Assembly (NCBI GenBank): GCA_023213315.1
Contig: JAKCPI010004338.1
Coordinates: 29,407-93,406 of the forward strand
DNA: 64,000 nt
Origin: Euborellia annulipes
Lineage: Eukaryota > Arthropoda > Insecta > Dermaptera > Anisolabididae
Reading direction: 5' to 3'
Both the position numbers and the translations under genes were made by a program. Shown here in pieces: positions 22,010 to 32,654 of this stretch; position 1 is the first letter of the stretch; every line of letters starts with the position of its first letter. The notes below the pieces were generated by a model. That model saw only the letters and a program-made list of their open reading frames with translations. It made no database searches and had not been told where the DNA came from.

Positions 22010-22297
22010 AGTCCAGGGTTTATTAGTTTTTTGTCTATGTTAGCATTAAGTTAAATTAATTGATAGCAAAAATAATTAAAATAAATTTTATCTCTCGAGA
22101 TTGCAAGTAAATCATTGAATTTCTAATCATGAAACAAAAGCTTTCTTTGTCTCTGTGCTAACATGGCAATTTTTTTATTCACTTCATTTCGATTGGAACC
22201 TGATTATAAGCCGAGTAAAAAGTCTGAAGAATATTCTTAGGAATATTATTATCAGGGGTTGCTTAAATTCGTTAGTTCCTGGAAGGTAGGCATCTCA

Positions 22298-22366
22298 AAT
22301 AACCAATCCAATTGAAATAAATTTTTGTCACATGGACGGGATATGAACCCTTGACCCCCGGTACAA
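22298..22366 (-). mobile_element. SINE family B, internal fragment
   Basis: AACCAATCCAATTGAAATAA followed by GTCACATGGACGGGATATGA and CCCTTGACCCCCGGTACAA matches the palindrome arm and B-box region of the complete copy at 20769-20968. Head and tail are missing. Confidence 0.75.
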
Positions 22367-22461
22367 CCAACTCTTGAATAGATTTTTAAAATAATTAGTA
22401 TGACAGTTGTCAAGTTGTCAAGTGATTTAACACTTATAATGGGTGTATAACGAAAAACTTT

Positions 22462-23097
22462 TCTTTTTTTACTTTCTCTTACCTCTACATATATGTTAAT
22501 ATATATAGAGAGAAAGTATTGGATTCATGTCCAAAATTCGATGTCGAGATTTTGATGGATATACACGTTTTGAGGTCCCCTGAATCCAAAAAAGGTCTGT
22601 GTGTGTGTGTGTCTATGAACAAAATATCTCAAGAACGAAAAGAGCTAGCAAGTTGAAATTTTATATTTAAGTTAGGTACCCTCCTGGGACGTGACACGAA
22701 GCTTTTGAACAGAATCGACCAAAGAGTACTAGTACTTTACTGATGCACTTTTTCAGTTTTTTTAGATTTTCTCCAAATTCGCTCCAACGATTTTTTTTTT
22801 TTTAATTCAAAAATCAATTATTTTTTAGATTCTCTTTAAAATGTGTATTCTCATTTTGTCATTGAAATCTTCAGAAGACCACTTTACTCTTGTACTCCAT
22901 AGAAAAGATAGGAGAAATGGTTGCCATCGTAACAAAATATAAATATTTTCCCATACTTATAAATTTTACATCTGAATTCAAATGTTCCATCGGGAACTAA
23001 ATACATGTCGACACAAAAAATCTGGTGTGACAAGCACAGAACACAACTTTCGATTACCGAAGTTAAGGAAACGTTGTGCACCAGTCACACCAGATTT
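22462..23097 (-). mobile_element. family X repeat, full-length-like copy
   Basis: Read on the plus strand it opens with the hairpin TTTACTTTCTCTTACC...GAGAGAAAGTATTGG. It then passes GGTCCCCTGAATCCAAAAAA, (GT)n, TCAAGAACGAAAAGAGCTAG and CAAAGAGTACTAGTACTTTA, and closes with the GTGTGACAAGCACAGAACAC...CAGTCACACCAGATTTTT hairpin. Overlapping ORFs (22884-23193) are parts of the repeat. Confidence 0.85.
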
Positions 23098-23194
23098 TTC
23101 ATATATTTATTAACTATATTTTTTTCAGTTACGATCCAAAAAGAATTTTTCCTTGCATCGTGGTTTCATAACAATACAATTTATTTTATTTAAT

Positions 23195-23215
23195 GTCTGT
23201 TTCGGCATTCTGGGA
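23195..23215 (-). repeat. possible SINE family B tail scrap
   Basis: TAATGTCTGTTTCGGCATTC matches the 3' tail of the family B SINEs (complement of GATGCCGAAAAAGACATTA) with one difference. No other part of the SINE is adjacent. Confidence 0.35.
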
Positions 23216-24078
23216 CAATTAATCGAAAAAAACTATTAATCATATGGATGCTAAATACAAACGAATTTATGCACTCTATAAAATGACATTTTAACTTAAA
23301 CTTTAAAAAGATCTTTTAACGTTCAATTAGACTTAAAATGATGCAGATTATTAGAGGCTAGTAAATTAAGTAAAATAAATAGGAATACGGTAGAACTTGA
23401 ATCTTGTTCGGCTTTTAATTTAAGTCTTTCAACGTTGAATGAAATCAAGTATAGTAAATGGATAGAGAGAAGTGAAATTTTCTTTTTTCCCAGCCACTAA
23501 ACAATCTATTCAAATATGTTGAAGACGTGGCTCTCATTGCCCAGGCTTATTTAAGCAAGCGACATGTGACAGAGGCTGCCAATCAGTGTCGCAGCCGTAT
23601 AAGAGCCCCGCAGCGCCACTCCGACTGCCTAATAGGCCTAATGTTTCAATCACGTTTGCTCAAAAGAGCTCGAGATTCACTTCGCTTTGGAATTTTTACA
23701 GTCAATGTCCGGAAATTTATTTATCTCCTACTCTCTTCTCTTAGTTAAAAAGAACTCAATCATCAACTAACTCTTCTTGTTGTTAGAAGGTTTTAAGGTC
23801 AAATAACTTGGCGTACTTTGTCAAGTGTTCTCAGAATTTTTTTTTTTTGTTTTGTAAACAATAATTATATAAAATAAATAACAACAAATTGCACCGGAGT
23901 AATTAAGAGAAAGTTTACTCTAACGTTTAATGTTTTAATTTTAAAATTGACGTTAAAAAAAAAATGAGACAAACTTACAAAAACTTTTTATTTGACAATC
24001 AAATTGATAAGTCAAATCACAAAAATTTTTCGATGTGAATGATGTTTTCAATTGATATAAAAGACAGGAGTAAGTAGC
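23216..24078. other. unique DNA with a GC-richer core at 23.50-23.72 kb
   Basis: The core contains GCCAATCAG (a CCAAT-type box, 23578) and CGTATAAGAGCCC (a TATA-like box, about 23597-23606) about 20 bp apart, followed by GC-rich DNA. A 73-codon ORF (23527-23748 +) overlaps and starts with GTG/ATG-poor context; I recognise no domain. It could be a core promoter, but no downstream gene is visible in this window. Confidence 0.25.
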
Positions 24079-24239
24079 CTTTAGAGCAGTGGCTCCCAAC
24101 CAGTGTGCCCCGGCACCCAAGAGTGCCGCATGATTGGCTAATGGGTGCCGCGTGATATTGAGATAAACCAAAAAAAATTTCAAAAGCTAACAAAACTATT
24201 GATGTATTTTTTCTCAATGACTGTAGTAAAGTTTACTAT

Positions 24240-24790
24240 ATTATGTTATGATCCACGCTGCGCCCCCTGGACTCCCTTTAAAAGTTCCTCTCTGACAAAG
24301 TTTTAAATTTCCCTCTCTAATTCCGCTTCCTCTTCCTCTCACCCTAACCAATCAGCGAGAGTTTTTAGGCATCGTCCACATATTACGTCACGCCTTTTTT
24401 GAAGATATTCTAGTCCCCCGCTTACCCCTGTCACTGTTAGTCATATACAAACAAACCCCCCTACAAATATTATGTCACATCATAGAATTACCTCCCACCC
24501 CCATAATATCGCAGCATAATCTATACAAACTCTTTAAACTTTTAATTATCATATCATTTTAATTTTTTTTTTTAGTATACATTTTAGTTTTATAAATAAA
24601 TGTTTGAATTGAGATGTCACACTTAAAAAAACCCGGGATTCCCCATGTAACAATTAGCAACGTTTTGTCCAGACCTCTACCCCCTCCCCCTTATGCGTAA
24701 CGTAATATGTGGACGACCCCTAAACAGGAACATAAAACGGAAGTCAGTGGCTAGCGCTTTATATAACTTATATATTAGTATGATATTAAT
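24240..24790 (-). mobile_element. family Z repeat, interrupted copy
   Basis: On the minus strand it reads AATATCATACTA...TATAAAGCGCTAGCCACTGA, CTTCCGTTTTATGTTCCTGT, then after the inserted MITE CTCTCGCTGATTGG, GGGAAATTTAAAACTTTG and TCCAGGGGGCGCAGCG. These blocks match 21116-21366 in order. It sits inside the 24087-24956 hAT. Confidence 0.75.
24368..24720. mobile_element. MITE with TCGTCCACATATTACGT terminal repeats
   Basis: The left end GGCATCGTCCACATATTACG and the right end (inverse GGGGTCGTCCACATATTACG) are long terminal repeats, extended by TCACGCC/TTACGC. TA flanks both sides, so the duplication is TA or TTA. Similar GTCGTCC-ATA-ATTACGT ends are familiar from widespread arthropod MITEs. 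I think of PIF/Harbinger-ISL2EU relatives but cannot confirm that. It is 353 bp with no ORF. Confidence 0.8.
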
Positions 24791-24964
24791 TATTAAAAAA
24801 ATATTATAATAATTAATTTTTTTAATAATAATTAGTATGATATTTCAATAAAGGCACATATTAAACTTAATTGTTTTTCAATTCAAGGAAGGTTGCCCCT
24901 AGTATATAATCTTATTCACAACGGTGCCCTGAACTTCAAAAGGTTGGGAAACCCTGCTTTAGAG

Positions 24965-26465
24965 AAATAAAAGCTCTATAGGGTATAACAAGCATTCGAT
25001 CTGGAGCAATTAATCAAAAAATCCATTAATTGTCTATATGTCTATTCTACTAACCAAACACGAAATAATTTGGTCAATCTCTAAATTATAAATAAGACCG
25101 AGGGATTTTAAAAAGTATACCAGACTTAGATCGGGAATCATGTTGTCATCACCCACATACTTATTAGAAGTTAATTTAATATTCTACATAAATACAAAAA
25201 GGAATTTTCTAACAATCAGATATTATAGAAATATATATTTATCGAATATAAAATTATATGAATGTTATTTGGCTGCTTTCAAAAGAAGTTATGCCAAGAC
25301 GCCGGGGGACACACAAAGCCCGAGATATCAAAGTTGGCGATCTTAAAGAAGAGAGATCCGACCGAGGAGGTGGCTCGAATATTTATTTCCTCTCTCCTCT
25401 CTAAATTAAATCAAAATATTATTTTGTATTTTTACAGTGTCCTCAGGCTTAATGTTATTCTCAATTTATTACCGCTAATAACAATAATTAATTGATGGTG
25501 TTATTATAGTTTTATTAACTAGACAAACATTTAAACAGTTATTAATTAGTAACTAAAAAAGTTCAACGGGATTTGTGCGGAATAAAAATTGTGAGCTATG
25601 TGTTTGTCAAAAAAAAATCCAAGACATATGGTGCCAAAATTAATTTCTTTTATTGTTGCCGTTCCAGCCTGGAACGGCAACAATAAAACAATTTAGAATT
25701 AAAATTTTCAATTGTTAAAAAGATTAATTTTCTTCTATTTTATTTTATTAGACACAAATTTTTTGAACTTTATCTCAAACACACGAGGAAATTAGTAAAA
25801 TTTCTATTTAGAAATTTCAAATCACACATTATTTAGCTGTCATACAATAGAAAATTAATAAAAATAAATTCTTGAGGCAACAACACCTGCTTTATAAAAT
25901 TTATCCTCTTTCACTTTTTTCTTAGAAGAAATAAAGATTTTAAAAATTTTTAAAATTAATTTAAAACATAAATATCAGTTGTTTTTTTTACAATTTTACA
26001 GAGAAAATTAAAATGTAAGTATAAATTTATTGAAATTCCCACCTCTCATTGACGATAGAAGTATAATAACAAGAGAATGATTTATATTTAACATAAAATA
26101 TTGATTTAAATTTGTCTGATTTTTAAAGCGATTGTCGTTTACGCCTACAGACTATGCAAGACATCCAACACATCTTAATTCAGCCCACGTCGATTCCTCT
26201 CTCCCTCAGCCCCTCTCTCAAAATATATATATATATATACTTGAAGTCACTTTGATTTAGTTACGAAAAAAATGATTAATGGCCCTTTTTTTACAAAGAA
26301 ACTGATCGGTTAGAGGGTTCATTTCATCCCAAGTTTTCACCAAATGTCTTCTTCCCTTATCAAGGAAGACAAATGAGGGACTCGAATTGAACTCAAGAAT
26401 TTTTTTTTTACTTTGTTATTTCCTTTAACTTAGTTTAAAATATAAATTATTTTGATTAGTAAGTT
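24965..26465. other. AT-rich unique DNA
   Basis: No gene was recognised. Overlapping ORFs at 25140-25495 (+) include a short GC-richer patch (25290-25380) but show no domain. An (AT)n run lies at 26223-26239. Confidence 0.4.
25648..25688. repeat. 41 bp almost perfect palindrome
   Basis: The arms TTTTATTGTTGCCGTTCCAG and its exact inverse are separated by a single C. All 20 positions pair. Such a perfect palindrome in unconstrained AT-rich DNA is either very recent or maintained. Confidence 0.95.
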
Positions 26466-26468
26466 AAT

Positions 26469-27367
26469 TTTTACTTTCTCTTACCTCTATATATGTTAAT
26501 AATAGAGAGAGAAAGTATTGGATTCATGTGAAAAATTCGATGTCGAGATTTTGAGGGATACCACATAGATGTAATGACATTGACGGAGGGATGTTTGGAT
26601 GTCCAAAGTGAGAGTGATAATGGGGTTAGATGTGGGTATACACGTTTTGAGGTCCCCTGAATCCAAAAAAGTGGTTTTCGTGACATGGTCTGTGTGTGTT
26701 CAATTTAAAGCATGAATGAATTGAGCTAGGAGGTTTAAATTTTATATATAAGTTAAACACCCCCCCGGGAGCGTGAAAATAAGCTTTTAATCAAAATCGG
26801 CCAAAAAGTACTACTACTTTACTGATGTAGTTTTTCAGTTTTTTTCGATTTTCTCAAAATTTACTCCATCGATTTTGATTAAAATTCAAAAAACAATTAT
26901 TTTTTAGATGCTCTTTAAAATGTATATTCTTATTTTGCCATTGAAATCTTTTGAAGAACACTTTACTCTTGTACACTTCATAGGATGGAGAGGAGAAATG
27001 TTTGGTAACAAAATAGAAATATTTCCCATACTAATAAATTTTACCCTCGGACTTTGCGTAGTTGGTAGCGCGCCTGCCTTGTATACCAAGGGTCGAGGGT
27101 TCGGATCCCAGGCAGTCAGATGATTTTATTTAAGCCATTTAGATACCAAATAGATAATATCATATATAACGGTTATCGTCAAAGTCTGATATGGTTGCCG
27201 AAAATACTGTGTGTATGTGTGTGTGTGTGAATGTGAGGGTGAGTGGGAAAAAAGTGTGAGTGTTTGTTTAAAAAAAAAAATACTAATAAATTTTACATCT
27301 TGAATTTTAATATATCGGCGGAAACTAAATATATATCGACATGAAAAATCTGTCACACCAGATTTTT
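26469..27367 (-). mobile_element. family X repeat interrupted by a SINE
   Basis: The plus-strand text opens TTTTTACTTTCTCTTACCTC and closes GTCACACCAGATTTTT, with the usual internal landmarks (GGTCCCCTGAATCCAAAAAA; the CTTTACTGATGTAG and CTCTTTAAAATGTATATTCT blocks). There is an extra block of about 80 bp at 26560-26640 not seen in other copies. The family A SINE at 27045-27279 splits it. Confidence 0.85.
27045..27279 (+). mobile_element. SINE family A inside a family X copy
   Basis: The tRNA-like head has GCGTAGTTGGTAGCGCGCC (A box) and GGTTCGGATCCC (B box), then AAGCCATTTAGATACCAAAT, a GT-rich segment and an A run. It is flanked by a perfect 17 bp target duplication, atactaataaattttac (27028-27044 and 27280-27296). 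The insertion point lies in family X, so it is younger than that copy. Confidence 0.95.
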
Positions 27368-27369
27368 GA

Positions 27370-28855
27370 ATTTTTTCTGACAAAGAAAAACTTTTTTTAT
27401 AATTAATTTTGAAGATCAAATGTCCTAGGGTTAAATTTAATAAAAATAATTATTTATACTGTATGGTTGTTTTAACGATTAATTTTAAATCAGTTTTAAT
27501 TTAAAATTTAATAGTATCAAGGTTAGTAGGTTAAATGATTAATTTATTTTAATTTATCAAAGGAAGAACGTTTTATATACCTTGAAGAAAGAATACGATT
27601 AAGTTTTTTTTTTTTTTGTCTTTTCTTTTTTGTTCTTAACGTAATTTAAAAGTTATATTATTTGAATAGAAGAGAGAATTAAATGTTTCCTTGAATTAAG
27701 GGTTAAGGTCGCAGTTGAAATAATAAAAAGTAAAAAATTCGTTGAAGGATTAAAATAATAAAACTTGATGTTCTGAGGGAATATTTAAATTAAAAGTTTT
27801 TTAAGAAATGGATAAGTAAATTTGATAAATGCCTAAATAAGTAAAGTAGTTATTTTTGAGAACTGTTTATTTGAATCAAATATTAATATACAATGCCTCG
27901 CAGAAATTCAATGCCGGGGAAACGAACATACAGTCACAATTGACTTAATTTGTGAAAATAAAGATTTTATAATTGAAAATAAATGCCTCGATTCGGACTT
28001 AACGTTAGAGGAATATTTAACAAAAAATTGTGATTGTGAGTATCCTATAAGTAGGGCTCGGATTTTGCATATAATGCATGTTTGTTTTCTTAATTACTAT
28101 TCCTTCAAATGTTTTTATCTAGCCGTTTTAGGGTATCAGGACCCACCCAGAGAAATCTTATTTTTTGCATATAAATGCATATTTTGAGTTTAAGTGCATA
28201 TTTAGCGATTTAAGCTATATTTTGCATATTTGTGGGATTTTTATTCCTCGTTTAGTGGTAAGATCAGAAAAATAATTTAAGAAAATTTTAAAGACAGAGA
28301 AGCAACAAATCATTATTTGAGTTTAAATGATTGACATTTTTCTTCTTTCTACATTAACGAATATCAATTTAGTTGAATTTTGTTAAATTTATTCTTTTTA
28401 CTGTAAATATGCAGAAGCATCCTCTTCGAAATGGCACTGCTGGGTATTTTAATGAGCTCAGACTGTTTGCATAAGTTGGCACGAGCTAACTGGCCAGTGC
28501 TTAGGGAAGCTGGAGCTAGCTGGACGAGGAGGTGCACAAAGAGAGACAGAGAGAGAGTTCTACTCTGATTGATATTTGCCAAGCTCTTGGACCAGCGAGA
28601 GATTATTAGTATTTGTTGTTCAATGCAGGAAATTTCAAGCAACAGTTGATTGACTCTCCTTTTTAAGTTGACAGTGTGCTGACTCGAATAGGTATAAATT
28701 GAGTTTAATTATTCCTTCTTCAGCTACTGAATTTGCGCTCTTAAATGCGTTGAGGAATTTAATAAATTATTTTATTAAATAAATAAACAAAATATCAAAT
28801 TGGTAGTTGTGCTGAAAACTTAAAGCACTCAATTCGAGGTAGACAAAATAGTTGT
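27370..28855. other. AT-rich unique DNA
   Basis: No gene was recognised. At 28050-28070 TAGGGCTCGGATTTTGCATA looks like a hAT-type end, but no partner was found. A GC-richer patch at 28420-28660 overlaps a 92-codon minus ORF (28364-28642) without recognisable domain. Confidence 0.4.
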
Positions 28856-28860
28856 TATGC

Positions 28861-29316
28861 CCCCGGGCTTGGAGTAGTTGGTAGCGTGCCTACCTTCTAT
28901 ACCGAACGTCGCGAGTTCGGACCCCAGGCAGTCCATTTGGATACCAAATGGCTTAAATAAGAATGCCTGAACCCCCAATAGATATTATCATATATGGACC
29001 CTGTTACGCATTAGTGTGTCAAGCGCCAGCTACCGAGTTTTGAGAAAATTAACATTAAAGTTTTTTGTTTTCATTGGATTATATATAATTTTTTTTGTCA
29101 ATTGTGCAAGTAACATTAAATATAAATTTTTTTAGTACATATTTCATAAAAAATACTATTAAATATAGGATTTGAAACAATATTCCGTGCTTGACTCAAT
29201 TTTTAATTTTTTTTGGCGCTTGACACACTAATGCATAACAGGGTTCATATAACGGTTATCGTCAAAGTCTTAAATGGCCTGTTGCCGAAAAGACTGTGTA
29301 TGTGTGTGATAATAAA

Positions 29317-29349
<33 letters not shown>

Positions 29350-29350
29350 T
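28861..29350 (+). mobile_element. SINE family A interrupted by a MITE
   Basis: The head GGAGTAGTTGGTAGCGTGCC with B box GTTCGGACCCC and the palindrome CCATTTGGATACCAAATGG lie left of the MITE (28996-29246). ATAACGGTTATCGTCAAAGT, a short GT part and (AAT)n at 29313-29349 lie to its right. The unsplit sequence is known from the copies at 21.7 and 27.0 kb, so the insertion site is exact. No clear target duplication for the SINE itself was seen. Confidence 0.88.
28996..29246. mobile_element. MITE family M (GGACCCTGTTACGCATTAGT ends)
   Basis: Terminal repeats of about 33 bp run from GGACCCTGTTACGCATTAGT to AGCGCCA, with the inverse at the right end. The duplication is 4 bp, ATAT (28992-28995 and 29247-29250), checked against the uninterrupted SINE. 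Copies occur at 35257-35579 and 60768-61017, flanked by ATTT and ATAT. A 4 bp AT-rich duplication fits Chapaev or Sola-like families better than hAT or Tc1, but the superfamily is not settled. Confidence 0.92.
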
Positions 29351-30515
29351 GTTGTCATATAATTACGGTCTTTCTCCACATTGTCTCAAAATGACTAATT
29401 TTCAAAAATCTAAAAAGAGTATCCTATACAGAACTTTGTAGAAGTAAAATTAAAATGAGCCAGTTAAACAAATAAAATAATCTATTAAATTTATTTCTAC
29501 AGTATTCTATAGTAGGCTATATCCTACCGACTCAAATGTTGAAAAGGCAAAAAAAAAGTAATCAGAATCAATAAATAACACGAATATATAATTGTATTTT
29601 TTTTATTCTTCATCAAAGGATCGGCTTTATTTATTAGTCTATTTTTTTCTATTTTCATGTAATTCTCTTTCATTAACATAATTTACATTTAAATTCAAAA
29701 GAATTATTTTTATTTAATTTAATTAGCATAGGATAAACATTTTGATGTTAAATTCCCTTAAAAAAAAGAAAGAAAGAGAGATTTACAATAAATTGAAAAC
29801 GAGAAGGACTCACCTTGAGCGAATTCCGTATTCACATACCACATACTACAGTACCCAAGGAAAGGATGTTGCTAACGGGTGTGGGTGGGTGTTTCGGGAC
29901 CAACTGTGTTCCTGGCTATTCCCTTGCTCATTTATGTATTGTGCCTCTCCCCCACCATAAGCGGACAGACATCACAAACATTAAACACACGTTTATGAAT
30001 TAAGCAAGCTTGCTTCTTGATTCAAGCACGAGGCACGTGCCACGAATCGAGGCTCGAATTACCACCACGGACCACGACGGACAATGAATGCTATTGTCTT
30101 CGGGGATATTTTATGTTCTGCCACGGACAGCCAGCCCTTCTGGAGAGGGAGGCTTTTTACCACCACGGGCACCGAATTAATTAATCCCTACTTCCTTCAA
30201 TACGAATAAATCAAATTGGAAAAATTTTACTAAACCGAAAGAAATTATTAATTTATATTTAAAATATGGCTGCTGATTGTTAATGAAATATAAATTGGTG
30301 GGGCCAACTCAAAACCAAACATCGTTCTAATTGATAGGCCTACTACAATAAAAGTTTTTAGTACGCTAATTACTTTTGTTGAATTTTTCAAAATATTTCT
30401 CTGGCTGTAAATCTTAATTAACTAAGTTGAGACCAGAGTTCAAAACGTAGAACATTGTTTCCTAATTCATATTGAAACAGTTTTGTATAAAATTTTGATT
30501 TTATACGATAATTTC
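29351..30515. other. AT-rich DNA with a GC-richer patch at 29.80-30.18 kb
   Basis: Two overlapping plus-strand ORFs (29742-29960, 29815-30003) cover the patch but show no recognised domain. ACCACCACGG occurs twice near 30061-30170. It may be a regulatory block; no gene can be supported. Confidence 0.35.
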
Positions 30516-31304
30516 GTATTTCATTCACCATGGTAGAGGAAATATTTTTTTTTACATCTATATTGAGATTGTAAGACATCCTTTTTAATCAAAATGTAGT
30601 TTAATTATATGGTTTAGCAGTCAGACAGGACGCGATCCTTACGATTATGTTAACAATGGCTATCAAAACTATTCCCTTGATAATTTTTTAATCAAGAGCT
30701 TATAGGGAACGATATAAACAAAAAATGTTGCCTCTTCAAGAGTGAAGTGGATTTTGAAAATATATTAACTTCCAGGGGAAAAATATCTCAACGAATTGGC
30801 TTCTTTCATCAATTTGAAAAAGTTTTTTTTCTCCCTCTTTATCTTAATTAAAAGTATAAAAGAGGAATTGATTAAATTTCAATTATTTACGTAAATTTAA
30901 CTTTCGATGTCATCAGTTTTAAATAGTTCATATACTGTATGTGTATTGAATAAATAAACTTTTTTAAAAATCTGATGTGACCACACAGGCATACACAACT
31001 TCCTCAGTATTCGAAAGTCGTGCTGTCACACAAAATTTGTTTTTGTGTTCATATATACAGGAGATAGACAAAATAATATGAACACCGGACATATAGACAA
31101 TATTTATTAATTAATAATGTGTTGAGCCACCATTTGCTTGTAGAAATTTTAAAAGGTTATTTGAGGGTACTCTAGGATGTCTATTTTAAGTTTTCGACCT
31201 CGAGGACCCTGTGCTAACTAGGAGTGCGGGGGGGGGGGGACAAAAATCTCAAATTTTTGAACTTTTTTCAATTTTTATTTTGTTTTATATCTCGTAAACT
31301 AAGC
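30516..31304 (+). repeat. segmental duplication, copy 1
   Basis: Starting at GTATTTCATTCACCATGGTA, about 790 bp recurs from 31554 onward at high identity with small indels. It covers GCAGTCAGACAGGA, a family X hairpin relic (30970-31056) and a Tc1/mariner-like stretch (GACAAAATAATATGAACACC, GTGTTGAGCCACCATTTGC). The copies are separated by a truncated hAT-like piece (31305-31554). Confidence 0.9.
30970..31056 (+). repeat. family X terminal hairpin relic
   Basis: AAATCTGATGTGACCACACA and GTCGTGCTGTCACACAAAAT are degenerate arms of the family X left hairpin followed by TTTTTGTGTTCATATATAC. The rest of the repeat is absent. Confidence 0.6.
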
Positions 31305-31554
31305 CTGGTGTGACTGGTCGCACAGCACACTATTGGGGGGGGTTTTTTTAATTTCGGAAATTTAAAGGCGCATTCTGTACTAGTTTGTTAGTTTGGTAGT
31401 AGAATATAAATAGACTACATACATAAATTAAGTATTAATTTTTAAAATTTTACATTAAAAATAAATTTTTTTCGAAAAAAAAGTATTTTTTTTCAAATCT
31501 TTGGGGGGGGAGTAATGGGTAATTACCCCCTTTATCCCCCTGTATCCGCCCTTG
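31305..31554 (-). mobile_element. truncated hAT element (CAAGGGCGGAT type)
   Basis: It ends with TGTATCCGCCCTTG, the inverse of the CAAGGGCGGATACA end of the 21417-21694 element. Going left it matches that element through GGTAATTACCCCC, the TTTTTTTCGAAAAAAA region and GGCGCATTCTGTAC to CACAGCACAC. The other terminus is missing. It stops at the family X-like CTGGTGTGACTGGTCGCACA. Confidence 0.75.
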
Positions 31555-32337
31555 TATTTCATTCACCATGGTAGAGGAAATATTTTTTTTTTACATCTAT
31601 ATTGAGATTGTAAGATATCCTTTTTAATCAAAATGTAGTTTAATTATATGGTTTAGCAGTCAGACAGGACCGATCCTTACGATTATGTTAACAATGGCTA
31701 TCAAACCTATTCCCTTGATAATTTTTTAATCAAGAACAATATAAACAAAAAATGTTGCCTCTTCAAGAGTGAAGTGGATTTAAAAATATATTAACTTCCA
31801 GGTGAAAAATATCTCAACGAATTGGCTTCTTTCATCAATTTGAAAAAGTTTTTTTTTCTCCCTCTTTATCTTAATTAAAAGTATAAAAGAGGAATTGATT
31901 AAATTTCAATTATTTACGTAAATTTAACTTTCGATGTCATCAGTTTTAAATAGTTCATATACTGTATGTGTATTGAATAAATAAACTTTTTTTAAAATCT
32001 GATGTGACCACACAGGCATACACAACTTCCTCAGTATTCGAAAATGGTGCTGTCACACAAAATTTGTTTTTTGGTGTTCATATATACAGTGGATAGACAA
32101 AATAATATGAACACCGGACATATAGACAATATTTATTAATTAATAATGTGTTGGCCACCATTTGCTTGTAGAAATTTGTAAGGTTATTTGGGGGGTACTC
32201 TAGGATGTCTATTATAAGTTTTCGACCTCGAGAACTCTGTGCTAACTTGAAGTGAGGGGAGGGGGGGAGGGACATAAATCTCAAATTTTAGAACTTTTTT
32301 CAATTTATATTTTGTTTTATATCTCATAAACTAAGCA
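31554..32337 (+). repeat. segmental duplication, copy 2
   Basis: This is the second copy of 30516-31304, offset 1038 bp. It continues past the point where copy 1 meets the hAT piece, into an imperfect inverted repeat. A family X hairpin relic lies at about 31994-32082. The 68-codon minus ORF at 32078-32284 is not conserved in copy 1. Confidence 0.9.
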
Positions 32338-32640
32338 TATTTTGTGCACCATAGCACTATACAAAGTTGTAGAGCATTAAATTTGCTAAAATTTGGTTGT
32401 TAAAACGAATTTAAAGAACCAATATTAACCGAGATAAGGCCAATCAAAGTTAGACAAAGGAATAAAAACAAAAAAATTCGTTCGGCCGTATCTCGGTTAA
32501 TATTGGGTCTACACATTCGATTTATGGACCAGATTTTAATACTCTACAATTTTGTATTGTAGTTTGGTTCACAAAATATGCTTAGTTTATGAGGTATAAG
32601 CAAAAAACTGAAAATAAGTTAAAAGATATTGTGGTTTATT
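32083..32640. mobile_element. Tc1/mariner-like relic with inverted arms
   Basis: ATACAGTGGATAGACAAAAT and TAATATGAACACCGG resemble the first bases of Tc1-like elements, and TGTGTTGGCCACCATTTGC resembles their conserved 5' region. Further on, TTTATATCTCATAAACTAAG and ATATTTTGTGCACCATAG are matched in inverse by CTTAGTTTATGAGGTATAAG and GGTTCACAAAATAT, with GTATCTCGGTTAATATTGG against CCAATATTAACCGAGATAAG nearer the centre. No transposase ORF remains. Confidence 0.55.
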
Positions 32641-32654
32641 ATTTATTATAAAAA

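Larger units (their letters stand above)
24087..24956. mobile_element. non-autonomous hAT element with nested insertions
   Basis: The left end CAGTGGCTCCCAACC and right end (inverse CAGGGTTTCCCAACC) are flanked by a perfect 8 bp duplication ctttagag (24079-24086 and 24957-24964). The subterminal sequences GGTGCCGCGTGATATTGAG and AACGGTGCCCTGAACTTC are typical of such elements. Most of the 870 bp interior is a family Z copy on the minus strand, which is itself split by a MITE at 24368-24720. Short ORFs on the minus strand (23953-24217) are chance. Confidence 0.93.

Noticed and set aside
23527..23748. 73-codon ORF with promoter-like CCAAT and TATA motifs inside
   Set aside because: If the motifs are real the ORF would cover its own promoter. 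No domain is recognised and no splice structure can be supported.
27045..27130. Functional tRNA gene
   Set aside because: The A and B boxes are good but no acceptor stem closes, and the unit has a SINE tail and a 17 bp target duplication. The same applies to the heads at 4.1, 20.9, 21.7, 28.9 and 47.0 kb.
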